From CAIKXD01 sp035439485 (GTDB lineage Bacteria; Bacteroidota; Bacteroidia; UBA4408), in the NCBI GenBank assembly GCA_035439485.1, contig DAORKI010000002.1:1-64000 (forward strand): a stretch of 64,000 nucleotides of DNA, written 5' to 3'. The stretch's first letter is position 1. Every line of letters begins with the position of its first letter. Under the pieces are notes generated by a model, which did no database searches, was not told the DNA's origin, and worked only from the letters and a program-made list of their open reading frames with translations. The position numbers were made by a program, and so were the translations under genes. Below, one piece after another: positions 1 to 8,384 of this stretch.

Positions 1-1810
1 CGCTTTTAGCAAAACTTTCAAGTACAAGTGCCCTAGTTTTGTCAAATATTTTCCCAGGCAATCTTTCACCAAATTCATTTACTGCGCGATTTAGCGCGTT
101 ATTACAAACCACACTAACCAAGGCTCCAGGAACACCATGTCCTGTGCAATCACATGCCGCAACATAAACTTTGTGCCCAATTTTTTCCATCCAATAAAAA
201 TCACCGGCAACAATATCTTTAGGTAAATACAGTATAAAAGAATCCTGCAAATACTCCTTTACAATACGTTCAGGGGGCAGTATGGCTGTTTGTATTCGTT
301 TCGAATAATTAATGGAATCAAGTATTTCTTTTGATTTAATAGCTAAGGATTGATGCGCATTTTCAATTATTACTTTTTGATGTTGAATAACCCTAAACCT
401 ATTATACAAAAATCCTGAAAAAATTATCACTAAGGCCAATCCAAGTATGAGAGCTATTTGCTCATTTCGTTTTGCTTTAATTTGGATTCTTTGTTTATTT
501 AACTCCACATTTTTAATTTCTATTTGTTTCGCGGTATTAACACTGTCTGCAGTTGCCTTTTTTTCATACATAAATTTCATAGAAGCCTTCAGCATTTCTT
601 TTTGTTTTGTATCGTTCGAGATACTATCCTTGGTTTGAACATATATCTCATGCATTTTAAGTGCTTTTTCAAATTGATGTGTTGCCTTATAGTAATCCCA
701 TAAAAAACTTGCTGAGTTACTTATTTCATCAATTGATCCTGATTGTTGTGCTAATTCAAATGATTCTTCATAGTATTTTTTGGCCTCAGCTAATTTATTT
801 TGCTGTTTAAATATATAACCCATATTTCCTAAAGAAGCAGCTATATCCTTTTTTGAACCCATACTTTTACTTAAAAAGAGACTTTTCTGAAAATAATTCA
901 ATGCCGCATTAAAATCATGACTTTTTTGATGTATGATTCCAATATTATTCAGGGTTTTTGTAATATGAGGCTTATCATCTAGCTGTTCAAAATAATTTAA
1001 TGCTTTTGCATAATTACTTAAAGCAGAGTCTTTGCTATTCAAATGAACACAACAAACTCCAATGTTTAAATATGACATTGCAAGGCCAAGTTTATTGTTT
1101 GCCTTTTCATAAATTTCAAAATTCTTTTGGTATAATTTCAAAGCCTTTGCATAGTCTTTTTGATCAATGTAAATCAAACCAATATTATTTTGAATATCGG
1201 TAATTTGAACAGCATCCTTAGCTTCTTCGGCAATTTTTAAACCTTTTAAATAATATTTTATAGCTAAGTTATAATCATTTAATTCCTGATAAGTAATCCC
1301 AATATTTACTAAGGTCGCCAACTTAAAATCTTTTAAGTTATACTTATCTTGCATTTCAATACTTTTTAATTGATACTCCAGTGCCTCTGTAAAATTATTT
1401 TGATTGCGGTATATATAGCCTATGTTATTATAGGTTTTAGCAACTCCATAATTGTCATTCATTCTCTGTTGAATGGCTAATGCTTGGTGAAACAATTTAA
1501 TTGATTCCTTAAATTCACCTTTAAGTGCATACACACTTCCTAAGGTGTTTAACATCATTGACATGTACTTTTGGTTATTTTTTTGCTTTGCAAACTCGTA
1601 CCCCAAACTAGCATACATGGCAGCCGTATCGGTATTTGTAAAGGCATAACATTCCCACGACAATTGCTTAATGGCCTTTATACGTGTTGTATCTGCCAAC
1701 TGCTTATTATTCCAAACTTTTAATAGTGAGTCAACCTTTACCGTATTTTGATTGGCTTGAACTTGAACAAAAACACTAATCGAAAAAATAAGTAAAAGAC
1801 TATATCTCAT
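1..1810 (-). CDS. TPR-repeat sensor with C-terminal SpoIIE/PP2C phosphatase domain (3' end outside window)
   Basis: The reading frame is open from an ATG at 1808-1810 to the window edge, so the C-terminus is missing. The N-terminus (MRYSLLLIFSISVFV...) looks like a signal peptide. About residues 40-400 are tetratricopeptide repeats, visible as recurring NNIGYIY-, LGNMGY- and A-L-Y/F-type helices. A single membrane segment follows near residue 445, with a short coiled linker after it. The start of a SpoIIE-type Ser/Thr phosphatase follows, with GDFYWMEK and ACDCTGHGVPGAL near residue 550; the Asp and Gly residues match the metal-binding motif of PP2C-like phosphatases. This architecture, a periplasmic TPR sensor driving a cytoplasmic phosphatase, is common in Bacteroidota and usually acts in partner-switching control. 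The ligand and target cannot be read from the sequence. The next gene upstream, the M43 protease, is also on the minus strand, 111 bp away. Confidence 0.85.
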   Translation of the reverse strand, partial: MRYSLLLIFSISVFVQVQANQNTVKVDSLLKVWNNKQLADTTRIKAIKQLSWECYAFTNTDTAAMYASLGYEFAKQKNNQKYMSMMLNTLGSVYALKGEFKESIKLFHQALAIQQRMNDNYGVAKTYNNIGYIYRNQNNFTEALEYQLKSIEMQDKYNLKDFKLATLVNIGITYQELNDYNLAIKYYLKGLKIAEEAKDAVQITDIQNNIGLIYIDQKDYAKALKLYQKNFEIYEKANNKLGLAMSYLNIGVCCVHLNSKDSALSNYAKALNYFEQLDDKPHITKTLNNIGIIHQKSHDFNAALNYFQKSLFLSKSMGSKKDIAASLGNMGYIFKQQNKLAEAKKYYEESFELAQQSGSIDEISNSASFLWDYYKATHQFEKALKMHEIYVQTKDSISNDTKQKEMLKASMKFMYEKKATADSVNTAKQIEIKNVELNKQRIQIKAKRNEQIALILGLALVIIFSGFLYNRFRVIQHQKVIIENAHQSLAIKSKEILDSINYSKRIQTAILPPERIVKEYLQDSFILYLPKDIVAGDFYWMEKIGHKVYVAACDCTGHGVPGALVSVVCNNALNRAVNEFGERLPGKIFDKTRALVLESFAKS

Positions 1811-1921
1811 TTAAAATCTTTGTAAAAAATTCAAATCCTTATCTTCAATTTAAAGGATTATGTATGAAATGAATTTATGTAGGAAAGCTTATAAAAATAG
1901 CTAAAAATCACCCTGCATTTT

Positions 1922-3241
1922 TTAATGCAACACCGATAACTTTAGTCTCTTTGCAAAATTTTCACCTTCTATTTCCAATAAATAAATACCATTATTAAAA
2001 TTACTTGTTTCTAATTGCACAGTTTCTTGTTGGTTTGAAACTTGGTTTGATGATATCAAATTTCCTGCTATATCATAAACCTTTATAAAATTCAACTTTG
2101 ATTTTGGCATATTCATTATTTTAACGCTCTCAGAAGCAGGATTAGGTACAATAATAATTGCTGATCCTAGCTTATGTTCTTCCATATTTGTAAATGACAC
2201 TGTGGCAATGTCTGTTCTATGAGATCTTATAACCCAACGCATAAATTGAAGTTGCTCCATAGTAAAGCTATTTTGACAATCTTCGGCACTATAATCCATA
2301 TAGTTTTCAATCATATCTGGCATATCAATTCCTGCTATATTATCCGTACATGTATTTTTTGAAGCATCACAGTCTTGTGCCGAAGCATCATTGGCTTTTG
2401 GTGTATCAGCAATGCCATCTTCTCCTGTGCAATTATTTGCATCACCCCAAATGTGTCGCAAACCCAAATAATGACCAACCTCATGCACAGGTGTTCTGCC
2501 TTTAACTGCATAGGTTGTACCTCCTAATGACAAAATATTGGGATTGTTTGAACCAAATACTTGGTATTGAATAACTACTCCATCGCTAATACCATCTGTG
2601 GAACCTGGATCCCAATTAGGCAATCCACTTGGAGGAACTGCATATCCTAAAATGGCCGGACCAATAAAAGGAATACTCATATCACATACCCAAATATTTA
2701 AATATCTGCTTTGATCCCATGGATCTATCCCACCATTTGCAGTTGACTTAACTCCTTCTGCTAAACCACCTGCTAAAATATCAAAAAACGAAGTGCTAGT
2801 AGTAGATGTTCTGGTTATTCCAGTGGTTGGATTTCCTTGCGGGTCGGTATTTGCAAGCAAAAATCTTATCCGTGAATCCACACCTGCAATAGGAGAAAAT
2901 ACAGGACGCATATTAACAGTATCTGCATTCATCCTTCCATAATCATTATTCAAAATATTAATTTGATTAAAGATGACCGAATCTGCCAAATTCTCTTCAG
3001 GAGTGTTATACACCACATGCACTACCACTCTAACATATAAAAAAGTATCGGAGATGGCCCTGTTGTTTTCTGTTTGATGAAACTGTGTAAACAAATCGCG
3101 AGTACTTTGAATATAACCTGGTTGGCTTGCTTCCATTTTATGCATGGCTTCTAAACTACCGCATTTCATGGTTGATTGCGCATTTGTTTTGGCTAAAATG
3201 GCTGTAACAATGAGTAATATAAACGTAAATATGTTCTTCAT
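1922..3241 (-). CDS. Secreted M43-family (pappalysin-like) zinc metalloprotease with T9SS sorting domain
   Basis: The protein has 439 residues. A signal peptide covers residues 1-21, ending in a TNAQ-like cleavage site. The zinc site HEVGHYLGLRH lies at about residues 253-263 and fits the metzincin pattern HExxHxxGxxH. A Met-turn, ENYMDYS, follows near residue 315. The Cys-rich stretch between the two (CTGEDGIADTP...CD...CTDN) is typical of cytophagalysin/pappalysin M43B enzymes. The last 80 or so residues (VPNPASESVKI...GIYLLEIEGENFAKRLKL) are a type A T9SS C-terminal domain, so the protein is predicted to cross the outer membrane by type IX secretion and be anchored or released at the surface. 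The catalytic residues are all present, so I expect an active extracellular protease. It appears monocistronic and is divergent from the SDR gene at 3315. Confidence 0.93.
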   Translation of the reverse strand: MKNIFTFILLIVTAILAKTNAQSTMKCGSLEAMHKMEASQPGYIQSTRDLFTQFHQTENNRAISDTFLYVRVVVHVVYNTPEENLADSVIFNQINILNNDYGRMNADTVNMRPVFSPIAGVDSRIRFLLANTDPQGNPTTGITRTSTTSTSFFDILAGGLAEGVKSTANGGIDPWDQSRYLNIWVCDMSIPFIGPAILGYAVPPSGLPNWDPGSTDGISDGVVIQYQVFGSNNPNILSLGGTTYAVKGRTPVHEVGHYLGLRHIWGDANNCTGEDGIADTPKANDASAQDCDASKNTCTDNIAGIDMPDMIENYMDYSAEDCQNSFTMEQLQFMRWVIRSHRTDIATVSFTNMEEHKLGSAIIIVPNPASESVKIMNMPKSKLNFIKVYDIAGNLISSNQVSNQQETVQLETSNFNNGIYLLEIEGENFAKRLKLSVLH

Positions 3242-3314
3242 TTTTTAATTTTTTTTTGACTAAGGTACAAAAAATATTTTTCACCATTAAACGCAAATCA
3301 ACTACTTTTAGGGC

Positions 3315-4103
3315 ATGAATCTAAACTTAAAAAATAAAACTGCTTTTGTTTGTGGAAGTACACAAGGCATCGGAAAAGCCGCAGCAATTGAATTAGCAAC
3401 CTTAGGTGCAAAAATTGTATTAATTGCCCGAAATTTAGAATCCTTAAAAAAGGCAGTGTTAGAAATTAATGGTATCAATGGCTTGAATAATGAATTTATT
3501 TTGGCCGACTTTTCAAATCCTGATCATTTAAAAATAGTCATTCATGATTATGTAGCAAAAAATGGAGCAGCACATATACTTGTAAATAATACAGGTGGAC
3601 CTCCTGCTGGCAAAATATCTGATGCTAAAATCGAAGAATTTATAACTGCCTTCAATAATCATTTAATATGTAATCATATTTTAACTGATGCAGTTTTACC
3701 CTTTATGAAAAGGGAAAACTATGGACGTATCATCAATATCATTTCAACTTCTGTAAAACAACCTCTCAAAGGATTAGGTGTATCAAATACTGTAAGAGCT
3801 GCGGTGGCTAATTGGGCTAAAACACTGTCAAGTGAAGTTGCAGCGCATGGAATTACTGTAAATAATGTTTTACCTGGTGCAACATCTACGGCACGTTTAC
3901 AAGGAATTATCTCAAATAAATCACAAAAGTTAAATGAGTCGAGTGATAAAATAACCCAGGAAATGCTTGATGAAATTCCTGCAGGTAGATTTGCTGATGC
4001 ACACGAAATTGCAGCTGCTGTTGCATTTTTAGCTAGCCCTGCTGCTGCCTACATCAACGGAATTAACCTACCTGTAGATGGCGGAAGAACTGGCTGTTTG
4101 TAG
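3315..4103 (+). CDS. Atypical short-chain dehydrogenase/reductase lacking the catalytic Tyr and Lys
   Basis: A 262-residue Rossmann-fold protein. The nucleotide-binding motif reads GSTQGIG (residues 14-20; classical TGxxxGxG), followed by NNTGGPP where the family normally has NNAG. The catalytic Ser is plausibly S144. Thirteen residues later, where the Tyr of YxxxK should be, the sequence is S157-N-T-V-R161, so Tyr is Ser and Lys is Arg. The rest of the fold, including LPGATSTARL and a C-terminal INLPVDGG, is well conserved. This matches a recognised subgroup of 3-oxoacyl-ACP-reductase-like SDRs that depart from the cofactor motif and catalytic tetrad. Names such as FabG are therefore not justified, and the reaction is unknown. 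The gene ends directly against the convergent lipoprotein gene. Confidence 0.85.
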   Translation: MNLNLKNKTAFVCGSTQGIGKAAAIELATLGAKIVLIARNLESLKKAVLEINGINGLNNEFILADFSNPDHLKIVIHDYVAKNGAAHILVNNTGGPPAGKISDAKIEEFITAFNNHLICNHILTDAVLPFMKRENYGRIINIISTSVKQPLKGLGVSNTVRAAVANWAKTLSSEVAAHGITVNNVLPGATSTARLQGIISNKSQKLNESSDKITQEMLDEIPAGRFADAHEIAAAVAFLASPAAAYINGINLPVDGGRTGCL

Positions 4104-4538
4104 TTATTGTTTTGTAAATGTTGCGGTGCAATTATCTATAGCTCCACTCCCATCATCCATTTTATAATTCATGCTCAATTTGGTTGAAGTAGTCACCGAA
4201 CCGCTCCCACTTGCTGTAAATGCCGAATTTCCTGAACCAATAGTTTGTGATGATATGGTGATTGACGAGCTACCAATATTCACTGAAGCTTCATTACTAA
4301 AACCAAGGTTATAAAAATTCTCGATTTTATAATCACTTACACTGCTACCGACTTTTTTTAATCGCACCGAATAACTCGAAGAACCAGCTGGGTTGCTTGT
4401 GGTTTCATTACATGTCCATGTTCCAGTAAAATCAGCAACTGGTTCTTCTGTTGGTTCCGGAGCACAAGAAGCAATAAAAATCATCAAAATTATAGTTGAA
4501 AAATGAAGAAATTTGGATTTTATTTTAGTCGTGTTCAT
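4104..4538 (-). CDS. Small hypothetical lipoprotein
   Basis: The protein has 144 residues. The N-terminus has basic residues, a hydrophobic stretch and a lipobox-like IASC (Cys about residue 25), followed by an acidic, Pro/Glu-rich tether (APEPTEEP). The mature part is Ser/Thr/Gly-rich with alternating strands (FTGTWTCNETT..., SVNIGSSSITISSQTI..., LSMNYKMDDG) and two Cys residues that could pair. It resembles small lipocalin-like lipoproteins of Bacteroidota, but I cannot place it in a named family. The stop codon abuts the stop of the convergent SDR gene with no intervening base, so the two 3' ends have no room for a dedicated terminator. Confidence 0.75.
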   Translation of the reverse strand: MNTTKIKSKFLHFSTIILMIFIASCAPEPTEEPVADFTGTWTCNETTSNPAGSSSYSVRLKKVGSSVSDYKIENFYNLGFSNEASVNIGSSSITISSQTIGSGNSAFTASGSGSVTTSTKLSMNYKMDDGSGAIDNCTATFTKQ

Positions 4539-4585
4539 AGAATTGTAATTTTATAAATATGCTATTTCCAAAAATTGAGCCGAAT

Positions 4586-5836
4586 TTATTTAATGATGTT
4601 TTTTAATAACAGTAAATTCAAAATTTTATTTACTGAACCTTGATTTGAATGCACAAAATCTAAACTTTTTTGACCTGCTTTTATTACAAGCTCTTCATCC
4701 AATAGAAATTTAATCAAAATATCCTTAATTTCATCTTCATTGTTAACTACAAAAGCAGCACCATTTTTTACTAAAGCTTTGGCTTCTTCAAATTTTTGAA
4801 AATTATGCCCAAATATAAGCGGTCTGCCATAAACCGCAGCCTCCAAGGAATTGTGAATTCCTTTTCCAAAACCACCTCCAATGTATGCCAAGGTAGCATA
4901 ATTGTATAATGATGATAACATACCAATATTATCAATAATTAATACTTTTTTGTTTTGGTCAGCTTTTACAAACTTCGAAAACCTCACAGTATCATTGGCA
5001 TTGAATAACTTTTCCAAAGCCAATAATCTATTTTCTGATAACTCATGAGGAGCAACAATTAATTTAAAAAGTATATTTTTTGAGATACATTTTCTTAAAC
5101 TTGCTGCTAGTAACTGTTCATCTTCCAAATAGGTGCTACCAGCTACACAAATTTTTGCATTTCCAATAAACAATTCAACATCATTAAAGCGTTTATTTTG
5201 TTGTTTAATTTGTAAAACCCTATCAAATCTTGTATCACCTGCAATTATAGCGTTTTGATAGCCTATTGAACCTAGTAAATTCAAACTTAACTGATTTTGA
5301 ACAAAAAAATAATCAAATGCACTTAAATGCCTCGCAAACCATTGACCATACCATTTAAAAAAATGCTGATTTTCACGAAAAACACCTGAAACTAAGAAAA
5401 CTTTAATTTTCTTTTGCTGCAAAACATGTAAAAAGTTAAACCAAAATTCATATTTAATAAAAAATACAGCCTTTGGTTCTACATGGGCAACAAAATATTG
5501 CGCATTTGTAAGCGTATCACTTGGCAAATACAGCACCCAATCGGCATTTTTGTAATTTTTTTGAAGCTCGTATCCACTAGGAGAAAAGAAAGTAAGCAAT
5601 ATCTTATAATTCCCTCTTTGTTTAATCATTTCTATGAGTGGCCTGCCTTGTTCAAACTCGCCTAAACTTGCGCAATGAAACCAATATACATCATGGTTTT
5701 GGAAATCAATTGCTTTCAGCTTCAATTTCCAATTATTTCTTCCTTTCTTCCATTGACGCGCCTTTTCATTTAATGGCGATGTCACATAAATTAAGAAAGT
5801 ATATAATCGAACAAAAAAACTATACAATTCACGCAT
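4586..5836 (-). CDS. waaA: 3-deoxy-D-manno-octulosonic acid (Kdo) transferase
   Basis: The enzyme transfers Kdo from CMP-Kdo to the lipid A precursor at the inner face of the cytoplasmic membrane, the first step of the LPS core. The N-terminal membrane anchor (MRELYSFFVRLYTFLIYVTS) is followed by a GT30-type domain with FHCASLGEFEQGRP, which contains the conserved Glu of this family (SxGE). The C-terminal nucleotide-binding half has AYIGGGFGKGIHN and a downstream SLEAAVYGRPLIFG motif. A longer frame starts 12 codons upstream at 5872, but the family's N-terminus aligns with the ATG at 5834-5836, so I use that start (416 residues). The gene stands alone here; other LPS genes of the window (hldD at 35.7 kb, an acyltransferase at 46.9 kb) are far away. 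Confidence 0.93.
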   Translation of the reverse strand: MRELYSFFVRLYTFLIYVTSPLNEKARQWKKGRNNWKLKLKAIDFQNHDVYWFHCASLGEFEQGRPLIEMIKQRGNYKILLTFFSPSGYELQKNYKNADWVLYLPSDTLTNAQYFVAHVEPKAVFFIKYEFWFNFLHVLQQKKIKVFLVSGVFRENQHFFKWYGQWFARHLSAFDYFFVQNQLSLNLLGSIGYQNAIIAGDTRFDRVLQIKQQNKRFNDVELFIGNAKICVAGSTYLEDEQLLAASLRKCISKNILFKLIVAPHELSENRLLALEKLFNANDTVRFSKFVKADQNKKVLIIDNIGMLSSLYNYATLAYIGGGFGKGIHNSLEAAVYGRPLIFGHNFQKFEEAKALVKNGAAFVVNNEDEIKDILIKFLLDEELVIKAGQKSLDFVHSNQGSVNKILNLLLLKNIIK

Positions 5837-6088
5837 GAATGCTCTATTTAAAACGGTGGTAAAACTATTCACAATAAGTTAAATAGCAATATTTTATTGA
5901 ATTAACCTAATTAAAACAATGAATTATCTGTATGTTTAAATAGCTGTGTTATTGATTTTTAATTGAAGTAATTCTCATTTTACCGCTATTATTTGATATA
6001 TTTTCAATTTTAAACAATATTAATGGTGTTTATACATATTAAAATCGAAAGGAATTAATTTCATGAAAAAAAATCAATAAAAAATTGT

Positions 6089-6096
6089 TACTTTTG
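6089..6096 (+). promoter_or_regulatory. Probable -7 promoter element (TAnnTTTG)
   Basis: TACTTTTG lies 11 bp upstream of the flavin reductase ATG at 6108 and matches the Bacteroidota primary-sigma -7 consensus TAnnTTTG. No good TTTG -33 partner is present at the expected distance, so confidence is limited. Confidence 0.45.
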
Positions 6097-6107
6097 TGTG
6101 TTAATTT

Positions 6108-7001
6108 ATGCTCACATTAAAACCTAAAGATATTGCCACTGGAAAACTACATGCCTATTTATTATCGGCTGTAGCCCCACGCCCCATTGCATTTGCCAGC
6201 ACGGTAAATGAAGATGGCACCCCTAATTTAAGTCCTTTCAGCTTTTATAATGTGTTTGGAAGTAATCCTCCAATTGCTATTTTTTCGCCAGCACGTAGAG
6301 TTCGAGATAATACCACAAAACACACTCTTGAAAATGTTAAGCACACCGCAGAAGTGGTGCTTAATGCTGTTAATTATGATATGGTACAGCAAATGTCCTT
6401 GTCAAGTACTGAATATCCTTATGGGGTTAATGAATTTGAAAAAGCTGGTTTTACAGCTATTCCATCTGAACTAGTTAAACCTTTTAGAGTTAAAGAAAGT
6501 CCTGTTCAAATGGAATGTAAAGTAAAGGAAGTGATAGCTTTAGGAGATCAAGGAGGAGCTGGTAATCTTATCGTTTGTGAAATATTATTGGTGCATATAC
6601 AGGAAAGTATTTTGGATGAACAAGGTCGTATTGATCAACATAAAATTGACTTAGTTGCTCGTTTAGGAGGTGATTGGTACAGTAGAAACTCGGGTAATGC
6701 TCTTTTTGAAGTGCCTAAGCCTCTAACCACGCTTGGTATTGGTGTTGATGCAATCCCAATAAATATCAAACATAGTCATATTTTAACTGGCAATGATTTA
6801 GGTAAACTAGGGAATGTTGAACAAATTCCTTCTGAAAATGACATCTCATTGTACGTACAGTCATCAGAATTTATCTTGGTGAGTGAAGAGTTTAAATTTA
6901 AACAAAAGGGAGAAAACGCCCGCCATGAGGCTGCTAAACATTTTTTAAATAAAAATGATACCAACACAGCTTGGAAAATTTTATTATCAGAAACAATTTA
7001 A
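6108..7001 (+). CDS. Flavin reductase-like FMN-binding protein
   Basis: A 297-residue protein with the FMN-binding split-barrel fold of the flavin reductase-like family. Diagnostic segments are SAVAPRPIAFASTVNEDG near residues 20-37, then NLSPFSFYNVFGSNPP and IAIFSPARR, and later a conserved ESPVQMECKVKEV segment. The family contains NAD(P)H:flavin oxidoreductases and related proteins of unsettled substrate. The C-terminal 90 residues (about 205-297) extend past the core barrel and are typical of the longer Bacteroidota version. A DUF3127 gene begins 11 bp downstream on the same strand, so the two are probably cotranscribed. The substrate cannot be deduced. Confidence 0.85.
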   Translation: MLTLKPKDIATGKLHAYLLSAVAPRPIAFASTVNEDGTPNLSPFSFYNVFGSNPPIAIFSPARRVRDNTTKHTLENVKHTAEVVLNAVNYDMVQQMSLSSTEYPYGVNEFEKAGFTAIPSELVKPFRVKESPVQMECKVKEVIALGDQGGAGNLIVCEILLVHIQESILDEQGRIDQHKIDLVARLGGDWYSRNSGNALFEVPKPLTTLGIGVDAIPINIKHSHILTGNDLGKLGNVEQIPSENDISLYVQSSEFILVSEEFKFKQKGENARHEAAKHFLNKNDTNTAWKILLSETI

Positions 7002-7012
7002 TACTATATATC

Positions 7013-7378
7013 ATGTTTCAAATTTCAGGTACCTTAAAATCAAAACAAGCCGAACAACAAGTTTCGGATAAGTTTCGCAAACGCGAGTTTGTGTTAACCG
7101 AAAATAGCTCGCAATATCCTCAAATGCTTTCATTTCAATTAACACAAGACCGCTGTTCACTAATTGAAAATATTAATGTTGGTGACGAAATAAAAGTTCA
7201 TTTTAATCTCAGAGGCCGCGAATGGACTAGCCCACAAGGCGAATTAAAATACTTTAACTCATTAGAAGCTTGGAAAATAGAAAGCAATAAGCAAGGAAAC
7301 ACGGCAACTCCAGCAAGCCAACCCCCAGTTATAACTGAGGCACTTACACCAAGTGAACCAGATGATTTGCCTTTTTAA
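7013..7378 (+). CDS. DUF3127 family protein (OB-like)
   Basis: A 121-residue protein starting at the ATG 7013-7015 (MFQISGTLKSK...). A frame extended upstream from a TTG at 6971 would overlap the previous gene and adds residues not seen in the family. The core pattern is SDKFRKREFVLT, then YPQMLSFQLTQDRC, then VGDEIKVHFNLRGREW, then YFNSLEAWKIE. This is the DUF3127 signature found throughout Bacteroidota, with an OB-fold-like strand order. The tail is Pro/Thr-rich and ends in an acidic DDLPF, which recalls the acidic tips of single-stranded-DNA-binding proteins. A nucleic-acid role is only an inference from that. Confidence 0.85.
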   Translation: MFQISGTLKSKQAEQQVSDKFRKREFVLTENSSQYPQMLSFQLTQDRCSLIENINVGDEIKVHFNLRGREWTSPQGELKYFNSLEAWKIESNKQGNTATPASQPPVITEALTPSEPDDLPF

Positions 7379-8206
7379 CTAAACAATCAATGGTTCGGTA
7401 ATTTTAGGAATTAATTGCTTTTCAAGAGCCGTTTCAAGAAGAAGGCGAACTGCTCGTTTGCCTTCTTCTCCCAAATCAATACTATATTGATTTACATATA
7501 ACTCAATATGTTGTTTCATAACATTTTCATCCATATTTTGTGCATGCATTTTTGTGTATGCTAAAGAAGCTTCCGGATTACTAAAGGCAAATTCCACGCT
7601 TTTCCTGATTAAGAAATCAATATCTTTTTTTACCTTTTCGCTTATGTTTCGTTTTATAGCAATTGCACCCAAAGGAATTGCAGCGCCTGAAAATTCTTCC
7701 CAAAAAGCACCTAGGTCTTTAATTAATTGCAAACCCTTTTCTTTATAGGTAAAACGATTTTCATGAATAATTAAACCTGCGTCAAACTCTCCTGCAAGTA
7801 CCACATCTTCAATGTCAAAGAAAATACGTTCTTCTTTTTGAGTTAAATCAGGATAAGCCAAACTTAGTAAAAAATTGGCAGTAGTGTATTTGCCCGGTAT
7901 GGCTGTTTTTAATTGATGTATAGGTTTGTTTAAATGCTTGTTGGCACTCACTAACAAAGGGCCACAACCTTTACCTAAAGCACTTCCAGCATTCAATAAT
8001 TGATAATGGTTTGTTATATGTGCTAAAGCATGAAAGCTCAACTTTGTAATGTCCATCTTTTCATTGAAAGCCATTTGATTCAATTGTTCTACATCTGCTA
8101 AACTAACTTCAAACTCATAACCTAAAGTATCAATACGCTGATGAACCAATGCATCAAAAATGAAGGTATCGTTTGGACAAGGTGAAAATGCTAATGTTAG
8201 TTTCAT
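7379..8206 (-). CDS. mqnD: 1,4-dihydroxy-6-naphthoate synthase (menaquinone, futalosine pathway)
   Basis: A 275-residue protein of the MqnA/MqnD periplasmic-binding-protein fold. The N-terminus MKLTLAFSPCPNDTFIFDAL is diagnostic of MqnD (S-x-C-P-N-D-T-F), which converts cyclic dehypoxanthine futalosine to 1,4-dihydroxy-6-naphthoate. Other family segments are ISFHALAHI (written KLSFHALAHI here), SAGSALGKGCGPLLVS (LNAGSALGKGCGPLL here), GKYTTANFLL and LIIHENRFTY. It indicates that this organism makes menaquinone by the futalosine route instead of the classical Men route. No other mqn gene is in the window. The stop abuts the convergent DUF3127 gene. Confidence 0.92.
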   Translation of the reverse strand: MKLTLAFSPCPNDTFIFDALVHQRIDTLGYEFEVSLADVEQLNQMAFNEKMDITKLSFHALAHITNHYQLLNAGSALGKGCGPLLVSANKHLNKPIHQLKTAIPGKYTTANFLLSLAYPDLTQKEERIFFDIEDVVLAGEFDAGLIIHENRFTYKEKGLQLIKDLGAFWEEFSGAAIPLGAIAIKRNISEKVKKDIDFLIRKSVEFAFSNPEASLAYTKMHAQNMDENVMKQHIELYVNQYSIDLGEEGKRAVRLLLETALEKQLIPKITEPLIV

Positions 8207-8384
8207 AAATTAATCTTCTAAAGGAAGCTACAAAGGTAGTTTATGTTGCCTTTGAATAAGCAAATTATCCCTTTTTCATTTAAAAATAATGGTTAATATT
8301 TTTGTGATTTATAACTGATAGTTGTTTAGTATGTTAAAAAGTACGTTATTCGCGCCAAATTTTAAAATATCTTTATAAATTATC

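Noticed and set aside
447..638. Plus-strand open frame within the TPR protein gene
   Set aside because: It lies wholly antisense to a clear TPR/SpoIIE gene and looks like a hydrophobic shadow of its membrane segment.
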